A DNA stretch of 64,000 nucleotides from Collinsella aerofaciens ATCC 25986 (GCF_010509075.1 NZ_CP048433.1:1178001-1242000); one strand, 5' to 3'; positions 33,547 to 42,242 are shown, counted from the stretch's first letter. Notes: a model not told the origin generated them from the letters alone. Program-made: numbers and translations.

Positions 33547-33585
33547 AACCTGCCAAAAAGGGACAGGTTTATTTTGGCAGGTTTT
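33545..33585 (+). terminator. family 3 hairpin with GGGAC loop, copy 1
   Basis: A perfect 14-bp stem (AAAACCTGCCAAAA, 33545-33558 with 33572-33585) encloses a 13-nt loop containing GGGACAGG. The left arm overlaps the ATPase stop codon. It ends in TTTT and probably terminates the ABC operon. Confidence 0.75.
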
Positions 33586-33600
33586 ATCTGCGCAAACGTC

Positions 33601-33640
33601 AAAACCGCCGCTAAGGGACAGGCGCCCTTGCGGCGGTTTT
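33601..33640 (+). terminator. family 3 hairpin with GGGAC loop, copy 2
   Basis: AAAACCGCCGC (33601-33611) pairs with 33630-33640. The loop TAAGGGACAGGCGCCCTT again holds GGGACAGG, with an inner GGG/CCC pair. It stands 15 bp after copy 1 and before the 5'-nucleotidase gene. Confidence 0.75.
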
Positions 33641-33704
33641 CGCATATTATGTCGATAATCCGATATTCAACCAGACATTCTGGCTAAGGACTAAGGAAAC
33701 TGCC

Positions 33705-35729
33705 ATGAAAAGACTCCCCCGCCTTGCGTTAGCCGCCGCGTTGTTTGCCGGCGCGCTCGCAGGCATCCCAAGCCTCGCTTTCGCGGGAAACCTGCCCGCC
33801 GCTATTGACGGCTCCGTGGCCGTCATGCACACCAACGACATCCATGGCAGCTACAAGTACAGCTACAACGCAAGCAAGGGCACGGGCACCATTGGCTTTG
33901 ACGGACTGGCGGTTCTCTATAGCGCCCAAAACAACGCCCCCGACTTTCTGCTCGATGCGGGCGACACCTTCCACGGACAGTCCTTCGCCACCATGAGCGA
34001 GGGCAAGAGCATCGCCGAGCTCATGGACACCTTCTACGCCGACGGCTACGACGCGACCACGCCAGGCAACCACGACTGGAGCTACGGCGCGGACAAACTC
34101 CGCACCATGACCGGCTACAGCACCACCGGCACGCCCTTCGCCATGCTCTGCGCGAACGCGAAGTCTACGAGCGGCGTATGGAGCTCGAGCATCACGAAGA
34201 CGCTCGATCGCACCTGGGAGGATAGCGAGGATCACTCCACATTCGACTACAAAATCAAGGTCGGCGTCGTGGGTGCCATGGATGAGTCGCTGGGATCCTC
34301 GCTGCGCGCGGACCTGGTCGCGGGCACGTCGTTCTCGAGTGCCACGAACGCCATCAATACCGAGGCAGAGCAGCTGCACAAGGAGGGCTGCGATGTTGTC
34401 GTCTGTATCGCGCATACGCTCAACGCCAAGACCTTTGCCACACGGCTCCGTGGCGTCGATGCCCTTATCGCAGGCCACGAGCACATCAACCTTAACGAGA
34501 AGGTGACGGGAGTCGACGGCAAGACGATCCACGTTGTCGAGGCAGGCAGCGCCTTTGCCGAGGTGGGGCTGCTTTCCATTCCGTACAAGTACGACACCAA
34601 TGGCACCGAGACGACCGACGATGACGCGGTCACGGTCCCTGCAGACGGCAGCGACGAGAAGCTCTACACCGCCAAGAACGTCAACGACCTTTTGGCAGAC
34701 CCCGACAAGGGCTCCGACTACCAAAGCTGCCTTGAAGCCGTCCGCAACAAGATCAAGCCGCTCGACGAGGCCTTTGAAAACGAATCGAACAAGGTGCTCG
34801 GCACATCCACCACCAACTATTTCTACGGCGAGGACGCCGCAGGCACGCATGGTTGGGAAATGGTGCGCACCACCGATTTCCGCCCCAGCAAGGAGGGCGA
34901 TACCACCAAGGCCCAGACCATCGGCCACGTGATTTGCGGCTCCTATCTTGCCCTGACGGGCGCGGACCTCGCTATCGAAAACGCTGGCGGCATCCGCGGC
35001 GGCATCGCGGCGGGCAACGTGACCGCCGGCAACGTCATCGCCATCTCGCCCTACGGCAACACCGTGGAAACCTGGACCATGACCGGCGCGGACTTCCTCG
35101 CAGCACTCGAGCACTCGCTGCAAATCAGCGACGAGTGCAATCACAGCTACGAGCTTCAGCAAGCCTACGTGGCAGCCGGCCACACCGAGCAGGAGGCGCA
35201 AGACATGTACAAGTGGCGCGACGACTCCGGCAGCGTTCTCTCCTTTGGCGGCATCAACGTGACAATCGATTGGACGCAGCCCGAAGGCAAGCGCATTGTG
35301 AGTGCCACACTCACCAAGGACGGCAGCACGCTCGACCCCGCCAAGACCTATACCGTCGCCACCAACAACTACATCATCACCAACACGACCGACTTCCCCA
35401 CCTTCGCAAACGCCACCAAGCACACCGAGTGGGGTACCTGCGAGTCAGCGCTAAGGGCGCTGATTGGGCAGAACGGCTGGGAGAGCAAGATGGCCTCGCT
35501 CGCGGGCACCATCAGCTTTGGCGCTACTGCCGTGGACCCCACGTCCACACCGGCCCCGACGCCTAAGCCCTCGCCTAAGACGGACGCGACGACCACGAAG
35601 GTCATCACCAAGAAGACGACCGGTAAGCTCGCCGCAACGGGAGACCGCACGCTGGCAGTAGTTGGCGCGTGCCTTATCGGCGGCATCATCGTCATCATTC
35701 TTGGCATTATCTGGAAGCGTCGACGCTAA
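33705..35729 (+). CDS. cell-wall-anchored 5'-nucleotidase / 2',3'-cyclic phosphodiesterase
   Basis: The 674-residue protein begins with a signal peptide (KRLPRLALAAALFAGALAGI). The calcineurin-like metallophosphatase domain has VAVMHTNDIHGS, LLDAGDTFHG, TPGNHDWSYG and AGHEHINL. The 5'-nucleotidase C-terminal domain has AIENAGGIRGGI and SPYGNTVETWTMTG. A proline/threonine-rich stalk leads to LAATGD, a hydrophobic helix and KRRR, a sortase-type signal. It should hydrolyse extracellular nucleotides at the cell wall. It is monocistronic, ending in a strong terminator. Confidence 0.93.
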   Translation: MKRLPRLALAAALFAGALAGIPSLAFAGNLPAAIDGSVAVMHTNDIHGSYKYSYNASKGTGTIGFDGLAVLYSAQNNAPDFLLDAGDTFHGQSFATMSEGKSIAELMDTFYADGYDATTPGNHDWSYGADKLRTMTGYSTTGTPFAMLCANAKSTSGVWSSSITKTLDRTWEDSEDHSTFDYKIKVGVVGAMDESLGSSLRADLVAGTSFSSATNAINTEAEQLHKEGCDVVVCIAHTLNAKTFATRLRGVDALIAGHEHINLNEKVTGVDGKTIHVVEAGSAFAEVGLLSIPYKYDTNGTETTDDDAVTVPADGSDEKLYTAKNVNDLLADPDKGSDYQSCLEAVRNKIKPLDEAFENESNKVLGTSTTNYFYGEDAAGTHGWEMVRTTDFRPSKEGDTTKAQTIGHVICGSYLALTGADLAIENAGGIRGGIAAGNVTAGNVIAISPYGNTVETWTMTGADFLAALEHSLQISDECNHSYELQQAYVAAGHTEQEAQDMYKWRDDSGSVLSFGGINVTIDWTQPEGKRIVSATLTKDGSTLDPAKTYTVATNNYIITNTTDFPTFANATKHTEWGTCESALRALIGQNGWESKMASLAGTISFGATAVDPTSTPAPTPKPSPKTDATTTKVITKKTTGKLAATGDRTLAVVGACLIGGIIVIILGIIWKRRR

Positions 35730-35780
35730 GCTACACCGCCGGGCCTTACAGCCCCGCCGCGTAAACCTTATATCGAGCAC

Positions 35781-35814
35781 AGAAGCCCGTCCGAATTTGA
35801 TCGGACGGGCTTCT
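35781..35814 (+). terminator. intrinsic terminator after the 5'-nucleotidase gene
   Basis: AGAAGCCCGTCCGA at 35781-35794 pairs with 35801-35814, followed by TGG. The TTGATC in its right arm and a TATCAT 19 bp downstream could form a poor promoter for mscS. Confidence 0.8.
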
Positions 35815-35858
35815 TGGTGGGTATCATGGTTGAACGATCATTAGGAGGTTTTCCCTAC

Positions 35859-36626
35859 ATGGAATTGTTTGAGCCGATTCTTCATTTCTTTGAGCAACGG
35901 TGGGTCCACAACATCATCTGGGCCGTCATCTTGGCGATAGGCACCGCCGTCGCCGCCAAGGTCATATCCAAGACCCTGAACCATCTGCTTAACCGAGACG
36001 ATAACCCGCTACCGGCATCGAGCATCTTTATCAACATCGCGCGTGCCGTCATCTGGATGATCGGCGGCAGCTTTATCCTCGACAACTGCTTTGGCATTAA
36101 CGCAAACGCCCTCGTCGCCGCTCTTGGCGTCGGCGGCATCGCCATCTCGCTGGGCTTTCAGGACACGCTGTCAAACCTTATCGGCGGCATGCAGGTGACC
36201 TTTATGGGCATCATCAAGCCCGGCGACAATATCGAGGTCGGCGGCGTGTCGGGCGTGGTCCAGGACATCACCTGGCGCCACACGACCATCGAGGACGCCT
36301 GCGGGCAGACCATCATCGTCCCCAACTCCAACATTTCCAAGAACACACTCGTGCATTTGATGCCCTTTGGACGCGTGGTCGTGCCCGTTGCCGTAAAGGA
36401 CACGTCTAAGTGGGCTTCCCTTGACGCGCTGGCAGACGAGCTCACGAGCGCAACCAAAACGGCCGTCTCGCCCATCTCGGGCTTTGACAAGGAGCCCTAC
36501 GTACTCTTTAGCGAAATCGGCGACTTTGGCATCAAAGGAAAGATCATCTTTATCGTCAGCGACGACAGCACCACTTTCACGGCAGCCGACGCCTGCATCC
36601 GCGCCATCGCCCCCATCATTGCCTAA
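35859..36626 (+). CDS. MscS family small-conductance mechanosensitive channel
   Basis: The 255-residue protein has an N-terminal TM region and a pore helix with the MscS pattern ALVAALGVGGIAISLGFQDT, followed by LSNLIGGMQVTF. The beta domain contains IKPGDNIEVGGVSGVVQDI and VPNSNISKNTLVH. It should form a heptameric channel that opens under membrane tension during osmotic downshock. The start has GGAGG at 10 nt. A family 3 hairpin follows the stop. Confidence 0.92.
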   Translation: MELFEPILHFFEQRWVHNIIWAVILAIGTAVAAKVISKTLNHLLNRDDNPLPASSIFINIARAVIWMIGGSFILDNCFGINANALVAALGVGGIAISLGFQDTLSNLIGGMQVTFMGIIKPGDNIEVGGVSGVVQDITWRHTTIEDACGQTIIVPNSNISKNTLVHLMPFGRVVVPVAVKDTSKWASLDALADELTSATKTAVSPISGFDKEPYVLFSEIGDFGIKGKIIFIVSDDSTTFTAADACIRAIAPIIA

Positions 36627-36663
36627 ACCACCGCAAAGGGGACAGGCATCTTTGTAGTGGTTT
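36625..36663 (+). terminator. family 3 hairpin with GGGAC loop, copy 3
   Basis: AAACCACCGCAAAG (36625-36638) pairs with CTTTGTAGTGGTTT (36650-36663), with one mismatch and one G-U. The loop is GGGACAGGCAT, preceded by G. It overlaps the mscS stop codon and ends in TTTT. Confidence 0.75.
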
Positions 36664-36719
36664 TCATTCGTGGTACCATGGTTCATATCGTTGTTTAAAC
36701 GACTAAGGGAGTAGACACC

Positions 36720-38636
36720 ATGGAAGAGGCCTATCGTCAAGCACGCAAGCGCGGCGAGCAGGGACGCCGTCGCGCCATTAGCCAAAGCGAGCATCCATAC
36801 CTTACGGACCTCGACAGTTTGGTTGCTCAGCTCCCCTTAGGTCAGCGAGTGAGCGTCGGCCTGCGGGATATTCCGCTCGAAATGGTCGTCGGCACGGTCA
36901 CCAAAGGCCGTCAGTCCGCCTTTTCGTGTAACTTTATGCCCCTGCTTCCGTTTAACACCGAGTTCGCCCGCAAGTGGTCAAACCTCTACGACATCCAGGT
37001 GACCGAGGGCTATCGCGACCCCATCATCGTCACCGAGTTCATGCATCGGTTCTATGTCCAGGAAGGCAACAAACGCGTCAGTGTCCTCAAATTCCTAGAC
37101 GCCCCGACGGTTTCGGCCAAGGTCACCCGTCTCTACCCCGGCACATGGGATTCCGTCGAAAGCCGCCTGTACGGTGAGTTCTGCGCGTTTTGGCGCGTCT
37201 GCCCCCTATACGAGATCGAGTTCTCGCGTGAGGGAAGCTACGAAACGCTCGCCAAGATGCTCGGTCAGAACCTTATCGAAAAATGGCCGCAGAAAAAGGT
37301 CGACTACCTGCGTCACACCTTCCTGCTCTTTAAGCGTGCCTACCTTCGCGCAGGCGGCGATCACCTGGACATTACGCCCGCCGACGCCATGCTCGTGTAC
37401 CTCAATGTGTACAACCAGGACCGCCTGCTGGATACGCCGACGGATATCGTCGTAAACCGCCTGTGCAAGATCTGGCGCGAGCTGGTCATTGCCGGCAAAA
37501 ATGACGAGGACAAGGTCGATCTCGTCGAAGCACCGAGCGTCGACGAGGAGGAGACGCCCGCCAAGTCCACCTCCGGTGTGCTCAACTTCTTTATGGGCAA
37601 GACCGTCTACTCAGCGACCAACCCCCTGCGCATCGCCTTTATCCATGAGTTCCCCTGTGCGACGTCGAGCTGGGACAGCCTGCACGACCAAGGGCGTCAG
37701 TATCTCGATGAGCACTTTGGCGGTATCGTGCGCACCGAGGCGTTCGAGGACTGTCACGATCCGGACGTGTTCTACGCCGCCGTGGAAACGGCTGTCAAAC
37801 ATGGAGATAACGTCATCTTCTCGACCTCGCACCGCCTGATGGAATACACGCTCAGGGCTGCCGTTGAGTATCCCCGGGTTCGGTTCCTCAACTGCTCTAT
37901 CGGCCTCCCCCATCAAAGCGTCCGTTCGTACTTTGGCAAGATGTACGAGGCCAAGTTTCTCCTGGGCGCCCTTGCCGCCAGCATGGCGGACAACCACCGC
38001 ATCGGTTACCACGCGTCGGTCTTCGCATCCGGCGCGCTCAGCGAGATCAATGCCTTTGCCATCGGCGCCTCGCTGCTCGACCCCCGCGCGCAAATTATCC
38101 TCACCTGGGGCGATGTGCCCGCCGGCGGTCTTGCCGAGGCCATGTGCCGCGAAGGCGTGAGCGTCATGACCGGCGCTGACATGTCAAAGTCGCTCGAAGA
38201 CCCTACGGCCTACGGACTCCACCGCCTGGTCGATGGCAAGGTTTCCGGCATCGCCATGCCGGTATGGAACTGGGGCCGTTACTACGAGCTCATCGTGCGA
38301 AGCCTACTGCATGGCACCTGGGATGAGACCAGTGACGACAATCAGGTTCGCGCCGTCAACTACTGGTACGGCATGAGCTCGGGCGTTATCGATATCCGTT
38401 ACGCTCCGGGCCTACCCTACCAGACGCGCAAACTCGTGCAGTTGCTCCGCAACGGCATTGTCGAGGGTTCCATCAACCCCTTTGGCGGCGAGCTCCACAG
38501 CCAGAGCGGCGTGGTACAGATCGAAGGCTTCCCTCCGCTGCCGAGCACGCAGATTGTCGAGATGAATTGGCTGGCGGACAACGTGGTAGGCACCATTCCG
38601 CAGCTCGACGATGAGCCGGGAGTTACCGCCCTATGA
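36720..38636 (+). CDS. cytosolic ParB-like/BMP-domain fusion protein
   Basis: The 638-residue protein has no signal peptide. Its N-terminal third includes a ParB/sulfiredoxin-like segment (YVQEGNKRVSVLKFLDAP, about residues 110-130). The C-terminal half (from about residue 295, LRIAFIHEFPCATSSWDS) has the fold of basic membrane protein (BMP/PnrA, PF02608) nucleoside-binding proteins, including RVRFLNCSIG and the WNWGRYYE region. BMP proteins are normally exported lipoproteins, so a cytosolic fusion suggests a ligand sensor, not a transporter subunit. It overlaps the next gene by 4 bp (ATGA). Confidence 0.75.
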   Translation: MEEAYRQARKRGEQGRRRAISQSEHPYLTDLDSLVAQLPLGQRVSVGLRDIPLEMVVGTVTKGRQSAFSCNFMPLLPFNTEFARKWSNLYDIQVTEGYRDPIIVTEFMHRFYVQEGNKRVSVLKFLDAPTVSAKVTRLYPGTWDSVESRLYGEFCAFWRVCPLYEIEFSREGSYETLAKMLGQNLIEKWPQKKVDYLRHTFLLFKRAYLRAGGDHLDITPADAMLVYLNVYNQDRLLDTPTDIVVNRLCKIWRELVIAGKNDEDKVDLVEAPSVDEEETPAKSTSGVLNFFMGKTVYSATNPLRIAFIHEFPCATSSWDSLHDQGRQYLDEHFGGIVRTEAFEDCHDPDVFYAAVETAVKHGDNVIFSTSHRLMEYTLRAAVEYPRVRFLNCSIGLPHQSVRSYFGKMYEAKFLLGALAASMADNHRIGYHASVFASGALSEINAFAIGASLLDPRAQIILTWGDVPAGGLAEAMCREGVSVMTGADMSKSLEDPTAYGLHRLVDGKVSGIAMPVWNWGRYYELIVRSLLHGTWDETSDDNQVRAVNYWYGMSSGVIDIRYAPGLPYQTRKLVQLLRNGIVEGSINPFGGELHSQSGVVQIEGFPPLPSTQIVEMNWLADNVVGTIPQLDDEPGVTAL

Positions 38637-39343
38637 AGATCCTTGCCATAGCCGATACCGAAGAACGATGCCTTTGGGAGTGCTTTCGCAAGGAACGCTT
38701 TGAGGGTGTCGACCTGATTTTGTCCGCCGGCGATCTGGACCCGGACTATCTTGAGTTTTTGGTCACAGTCATCAACAAACCGCTCATCTACGTACGCGGC
38801 AATCACGATGACCGCTACGCACGTCATGCACCGGGTGGATGTATCTGCGTGGAAGACAGCGTGTACACATACCGAGGGATTCGCATTGCGGGCCTTGGCG
38901 GGTCCATGCGTTATCGCGACGGCGCCAACATGTACACCGAACGCGAGATGTCCAAGCGCATGCGTAAGCTGTCGCGTAAGGTTAGGATGGTCGGCGGGTG
39001 CGACATTCTGCTTACCCATGCACCCGCGGCCGGTATGGGTGATCTGGACGATCTGCCGCATCGAGGGTTTGAGTGCTTTAACACGGCGCTTGAGTCCTGG
39101 GGGGCCGACTACATGGTGCATGGGCATGTACACCAAAGCTACGGTTACGATTTTCAGCGCGAGCGGCAGCATGTGTGTGGAACGACGATCATCAACGCCT
39201 GCGGCTATACGCAGTTTGAGCTCGACCAGACGCGCTACCCCATCCGTGGCTGGCAGGCGGCCTGGCTCAATTCGCAAACCATGCGCCGCGAGCTCAAACG
39301 CCACGATGCCATCGAGTCCTCAACCGCAAGAACGCCCTGGTAA
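38633..39343 (+). CDS. calcineurin-like metallophosphoesterase
   Basis: The 236-residue protein has metallophosphoesterase motifs LSAGDLDPDY, VRGNHDD, LTHAP and HGHVHQS. The first motif reads IADTEER, so the usual D-x-H histidine is replaced by Glu, and metal coordination may differ from textbook members. It starts inside the stop codon of the ParB/BMP gene and is translationally coupled, implying a joint role. Substrate unknown; cyclic nucleotides or phosphoesters are possible. Confidence 0.88.
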   Translation: MKILAIADTEERCLWECFRKERFEGVDLILSAGDLDPDYLEFLVTVINKPLIYVRGNHDDRYARHAPGGCICVEDSVYTYRGIRIAGLGGSMRYRDGANMYTEREMSKRMRKLSRKVRMVGGCDILLTHAPAAGMGDLDDLPHRGFECFNTALESWGADYMVHGHVHQSYGYDFQRERQHVCGTTIINACGYTQFELDQTRYPIRGWQAAWLNSQTMRRELKRHDAIESSTARTPW

Positions 39344-39366
39344 CCACCTTTAAGGCTTGACGCTGC

Positions 39367-39466
39367 GCCGGCCCCAAGCACCCCATCTCGCCCCTCAAAC
39401 CGTCGCTCGCGTACCAAAGTACGCGTCGCTCCTCTTTCGGGGCGACCTGGGGCACTTGGAACCGGC
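39367..39466 (-). repeat. structured hairpin repeat, family 1, copy E
   Basis: Outer arms 39367-39385 and 39448-39466 pair with four positions that are G-U only if the RNA is the minus strand. The minus strand reads AGGTCGCCCCGAAAGAGGAG, an apical stem ending in ACGCGTAC/GTACGCG, then CGACGGTTTGAGGGGCGAGAT. The apical part is almost identical to copy D at 49044-49145. TTGACGCTGC at 39358-39367 joins it to the 3' end of the phosphoesterase gene, as also seen next to copies B and F. Confidence 0.8.
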
Positions 39467-39498
39467 TCGCTGCGATGCCATAACATTGACGCCAAAGT

Positions 39499-39545
39499 GC
39501 CAAAACCACCACAAAGGTGCCTGTCCCCTTTGTGGTGGTTTTGGC
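39499..39545 (-). terminator. family 3 hairpin with GGGAC loop, copy 4
   Basis: A perfect 19-bp stem (39499-39517 with 39527-39545) encloses TGCCTGTCC. On the minus strand the stem and loop contain AAAGGGGACAGGCACCTTT, the same core as copies 1-3, so this copy is in the sense direction of rplA. Confidence 0.75.
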
Positions 39546-39555
39546 CCGAGATAGC

Positions 39556-39594
39556 AAGAAACCCGGTCCCACACGAGGCGGAACCGGGTTTCTT
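39556..39594 (-). terminator. intrinsic terminator after rplA
   Basis: AAGAAACCCGGT (39556-39567) pairs with ACCGGGTTTCTT (39583-39594). It lies about 35 bp past the rplA stop and can work in both directions. Confidence 0.75.
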
Positions 39595-39630
39595 TAGCAA
39601 TGCTTGCTTTGCTCAGGCAGTAACTAGCAG

Positions 39631-40338
39631 TTACTCAGCCAGGAAGTCACGCTGGACAGCGGGATCGACCTTGACGCCAGGGCCCATGGTGGAAGACACG
39701 GAGATGGACTTGACGTACTTGCCCTTAGCAGAAGAGGGCTTGACGCGCAGGATCTCGGTGTACAGGGCAGCGTAGTTCTCGACGAGCTGCTGTTCAGAGA
39801 AGGACTTCTTGCCCAGGGGCACGTGGCAGATGCCGTAGCGGTCGGCGCGGTACTCAACGCGGCCAGCCTTGAGCTCGGAGACCATCTTGGCGACGTCCAT
39901 GGTCACGGTGCCGAGCTTGGGGTTCGGCATGAGGCCACGGGGACCAAGGATCTTACCGATGCGGCCAACCTTGGCCATCATGTTCGGCGTAGCAATAGCG
40001 GCGTCGAAGTTGATCTCGCCCTTCTGGATCTGGGCGACGAGCTCGTCGGAACCGATGATGTCGGCGCCGGCAGCCTCGGCCTCGCGGGCCTTCTCGCCCT
40101 CGGCGAAGACGGCAACACGAACGGTCTTGCCGGTGCCGTGGGGCAGGGAGATGGAACCACGGATGTTCTGGTCAGCCTTACGAGTATCGATGCCCAGACG
40201 GAAGTGGGCCTCGACGGTCTCGTCGAACTTGGCGGTGTCGAGCTCCTTGATGAGCTTGGCAGCCTGAAGGGGGGTGTAGAGCGTGGCGCGGTCGATCTTC
40301 TCGGCAGCGGCGTTATAGCTCTTACCATGCTTAGCCAT
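39631..40338 (-). CDS. rplA: 50S ribosomal protein L1
   Basis: The 235-residue protein forms the L1 stalk and represses its own operon. Motifs include [22 protein letters not shown] (seen across the domain start), [20 protein letters not shown] and the RNA-binding [18 protein letters not shown] at 40338 with GGAGG 7 nt upstream is the start. It is the last gene of the nusG-rplK-rplA group. Confidence 0.97.
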   Translation of the reverse strand: MAKHGKSYNAAAEKIDRATLYTPLQAAKLIKELDTAKFDETVEAHFRLGIDTRKADQNIRGSISLPHGTGKTVRVAVFAEGEKAREAEAAGADIIGSDELVAQIQKGEINFDAAIATPNMMAKVGRIGKILGPRGLMPNPKLGTVTMDVAKMVSELKAGRVEYRADRYGICHVPLGKKSFSEQQLVENYAALYTEILRVKPSSAKGKYVKSISVSSTMGPGVKVDPAVQRDFLAE

Positions 40339-40411
40339 GTGCATTACCTCCTGTGGTTAAACGGGCGTGAGCCCTCCCACATCGTATCGTGTGCCCTATT
40401 GCACACATTAA

Positions 40412-40437
40412 ACGGGCGCCCCGGTCGGAGCACCCGT
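40412..40437 (-). other. intercistronic hairpin between rplK and rplA
   Basis: ACGGGCGCCCC and GGAGCACCCGT form an 11-bp stem on the minus strand with two G-U pairs and a 4-nt loop. The pairing is better as minus-strand RNA than as plus. It may modulate the L11/L1 ratio. Confidence 0.5.
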
Positions 40438-40455
40438 CGTTACCATAAGAAATCG

Positions 40456-40884
40456 CTACTCAGCGATGGTGACGCCCATGGAACGGGCGGTACCGGCGAT
40501 GATCTTCTTGGCGGCGTCAATGTCGTTGGCATTGAGGTCCGGCATCTTGATCTCGGCGATCTTGGTGAGCTGCTCCTGGGAGAGCTGACCAACCTTGTCG
40601 GCCTGGGGCTTAGCGGAACCAGACTTGAGGTTCAGCTCCTTCTTGATGAGGTGAGCCGCCGGCGGGGTCTTGGTGATGAAGGAGAAGGACTTATCCTCGT
40701 AGACAGAGATCTCAACGGGGATGATGTCGCCCTTCTTGTCCTGCGTCTCGGCGTTAAAGGCCTGGCAGAACTGCATGATGTTCACGCCAGCAGCGCCCAG
40801 AGCGGGGCCGACGGGAGGAGCGGGGTTAGCTGCACCAGCAGGAATCTGGAGCTTAATGACGTTGGCAACCTTCTTCTCAGCCAT
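40456..40884 (-). CDS. rplK: 50S ribosomal protein L11
   Basis: The 142-residue protein binds the GTPase-associated centre of 23S rRNA. The motifs [20 protein letters not shown] and [15 protein letters not shown] are typical, as is the C-terminal [13 protein letters not shown] at 40884 lies 6 nt after AAGGA; the ATG six bases upstream touches the binding site and is not used. Confidence 0.97.
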   Translation of the reverse strand: MAEKKVANVIKLQIPAGAANPAPPVGPALGAAGVNIMQFCQAFNAETQDKKGDIIPVEISVYEDKSFSFITKTPPAAHLIKKELNLKSGSAKPQADKVGQLSQEQLTKIAEIKMPDLNANDIDAAKKIIAGTARSMGVTIAE

Positions 40885-41004
40885 GGTCATTCCTTTCGAA
40901 TCACGAGTGTGAAGTACTTGCTATATCGTAAGCACGCACGTGTTAGAAGCACTCCTGAGATGAGCAGTCACAGAAGAAGCACGCTCGCGCGAACGGACGA
41001 AAAC

Positions 41005-41541
41005 TTAAGCGATGACAGCGACCTGGTTAAAGTCGAGCTCGACCGGCGTCTCGCGGCCAAAGATCATCAGCGTGACCTTGAGCTTGCCAGCCTCGGTGTT
41101 AACCTCGGAGACCTTGCCATCAAAGTCGGTAAGCGGGCCATCGGTGACGCGGACGGACGTGCCGACCTGAATATCAACCGAGGTGCGCTTGGGCGAATCG
41201 CCCTTACCGGGACGACGAGTCATCTTGTTGTACTCGTCACGGGAAAGCGGAGCGGGCTTGCCATTGCCGCCTAGGAAACCAGTGACGCCGGGCGTGTTGC
41301 GAACACACGTCCAAGCATCGTCATCCATCTCCATGCGGACCAGGACATAACCCGGGAAAATCTTGGAATCCTTGGTCTCGCGCTTGCCACCCTCTTTAAT
41401 CTCGGTGACGCGCTCCATAGGAATCTCGATGTCAAAGATACGGTCCTGCATGCCCATAGTCTCGATGCGATGCTCGAGATCGGACTTAACGCGGTTCTCG
41501 TATCCAGAGTAAGTGTGAACGACGTACCAACGCTTAGACAT
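41005..41541 (-). CDS. nusG: transcription termination/antitermination factor NusG
   Basis: The 178-residue protein has the N-terminal NGN domain (RWYVVHTYSGYENRVKSDLE, then FPGYVLVRMEMDDDAW) and a KOW domain (GTSVRVTDGPLTDFDGKVSE). It binds the RNA polymerase clamp and links it to Rho or the ribosome. It lies 3 bp after secE, whose last codons hold its ribosome binding site. Confidence 0.97.
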   Translation of the reverse strand: MSKRWYVVHTYSGYENRVKSDLEHRIETMGMQDRIFDIEIPMERVTEIKEGGKRETKDSKIFPGYVLVRMEMDDDAWTCVRNTPGVTGFLGGNGKPAPLSRDEYNKMTRRPGKGDSPKRTSVDIQVGTSVRVTDGPLTDFDGKVSEVNTEAGKLKVTLMIFGRETPVELDFNQVAVIA

Positions 41542-41544
41542 GGT

Positions 41545-41883
41545 TTAGCCCCTCAATCCAGAGAACAGAGCAAGAGCCTCGCCAAAGCCAGCATCGAGCA
41601 GAGCGATGACGACGCCGACGACGATCAGAGAAGCGCAAACGACGACCGAGTAGTTCACGAGCTCCTTCTTATCGGGCCACGTGACACGCTTCATCTCGGA
41701 CTTCACCGAAGCAAAATACTTCTTGGTGCGGGCGAAGAAACCAGGCTTCTCGTTCTTCTTGGACTTCGCAGCTTTCTCGTTCTTCTTGGCAACGGCCTTC
41801 TTGGCCTCAACCTTGGAGTTGGCGGCAGCGTTGTTGGCAGGCGCCTGCTGCTGAGCCTTCTTCTTGTTCTTCTTGTTGGCCAT
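41545..41883 (-). CDS. secE: preprotein translocase subunit SecE
   Basis: The 112-residue protein has a C-terminal SecE domain of about 50 residues (SEMKRVTWPDKKELVNYS, then one TM helix VVVCASLIVVGVVIALL). The N-terminal 55 residues are a Lys/Ala/Gln-rich, low-complexity cytosolic extension beginning ANKKNKKKAQQQAP. It is part of the SecYEG channel and is co-transcribed with nusG. Confidence 0.95.
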   Translation of the reverse strand: MANKKNKKKAQQQAPANNAAANSKVEAKKAVAKKNEKAAKSKKNEKPGFFARTKKYFASVKSEMKRVTWPDKKELVNYSVVVCASLIVVGVVIALLDAGFGEALALFSGLRG

Positions 41884-41922
41884 TTGGGTTACCTCCGCGC
41901 AATGCGCTTATACATGAGTAAA

Positions 41923-41950
41923 CCGTAAGCCCCCAATTGGGAGCTTACGG
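41923..41950 (-). other. hairpin between tRNA-Trp and secE
   Basis: CCGTAAGC (41923-41930) pairs with GCTTACGG (41943-41950), with CCC/GGG inside. It lies just after the 3' end of tRNA-Trp and may help tRNA processing or give partial termination. Confidence 0.5.
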
Positions 41951-41959
41951 AATAATGAC

Positions 41960-42035
41960 TGGCACGCCAGGAAGGACTCGAACCCTCAACACTCGGTTTT
42001 GGAGACCGATGCTCTACCAATTGAACTACTGGCGT
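41960..42035 (-). tRNA. tRNA-Trp (anticodon CCA)
   Basis: The minus strand folds as a standard 76-nt cloverleaf with the anticodon loop CTCCAAA, a GGTTCGAGTCC T arm and an encoded 3' CCA. It sits between rpmG and secE, the usual place in this cluster. Confidence 0.95.
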
Positions 42036-42048
42036 ATGTGACTAGAGA

Positions 42049-42198
42049 CTAGCGAGTCTCTTTGTGCAGCGTGTGGTGACGGCACCAGGGACAATACTTC
42101 TTGATCTCCATACGATCAGGCATGGTCGACTTGTTCTTGGTGGTCGTATAGTTGCGGCGCTTGCACTCAGTGCACGCAAGAGTAACTAGAGTTCGCAT
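42049..42198 (-). CDS. rpmG: 50S ribosomal protein L33
   Basis: The 49-residue protein starts [20 protein letters not shown] and ends [14 protein letters not shown]. Both CxxC pairs are present, so it is the zinc-binding (C+) form of L33. The longer in-frame start at 42234 is rejected. It is the first gene after the promoter at 42243-42272. Confidence 0.95.
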   Translation of the reverse strand: MRTLVTLACTECKRRNYTTTKNKSTMPDRMEIKKYCPWCRHHTLHKETR

Positions 42199-42242
42199 GT
42201 ATCCTGACCTTTCATTTCCGCCCCGTACGGGCACGAGTTGAT

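Noticed and set aside
40885-41004. Internal promoter and L1-binding site upstream of rplK
   Set aside because: A TTCTAA/TATAGC pair with 17-bp spacing exists, but the -35 matches only three of six consensus bases and no clear L1 site was seen.
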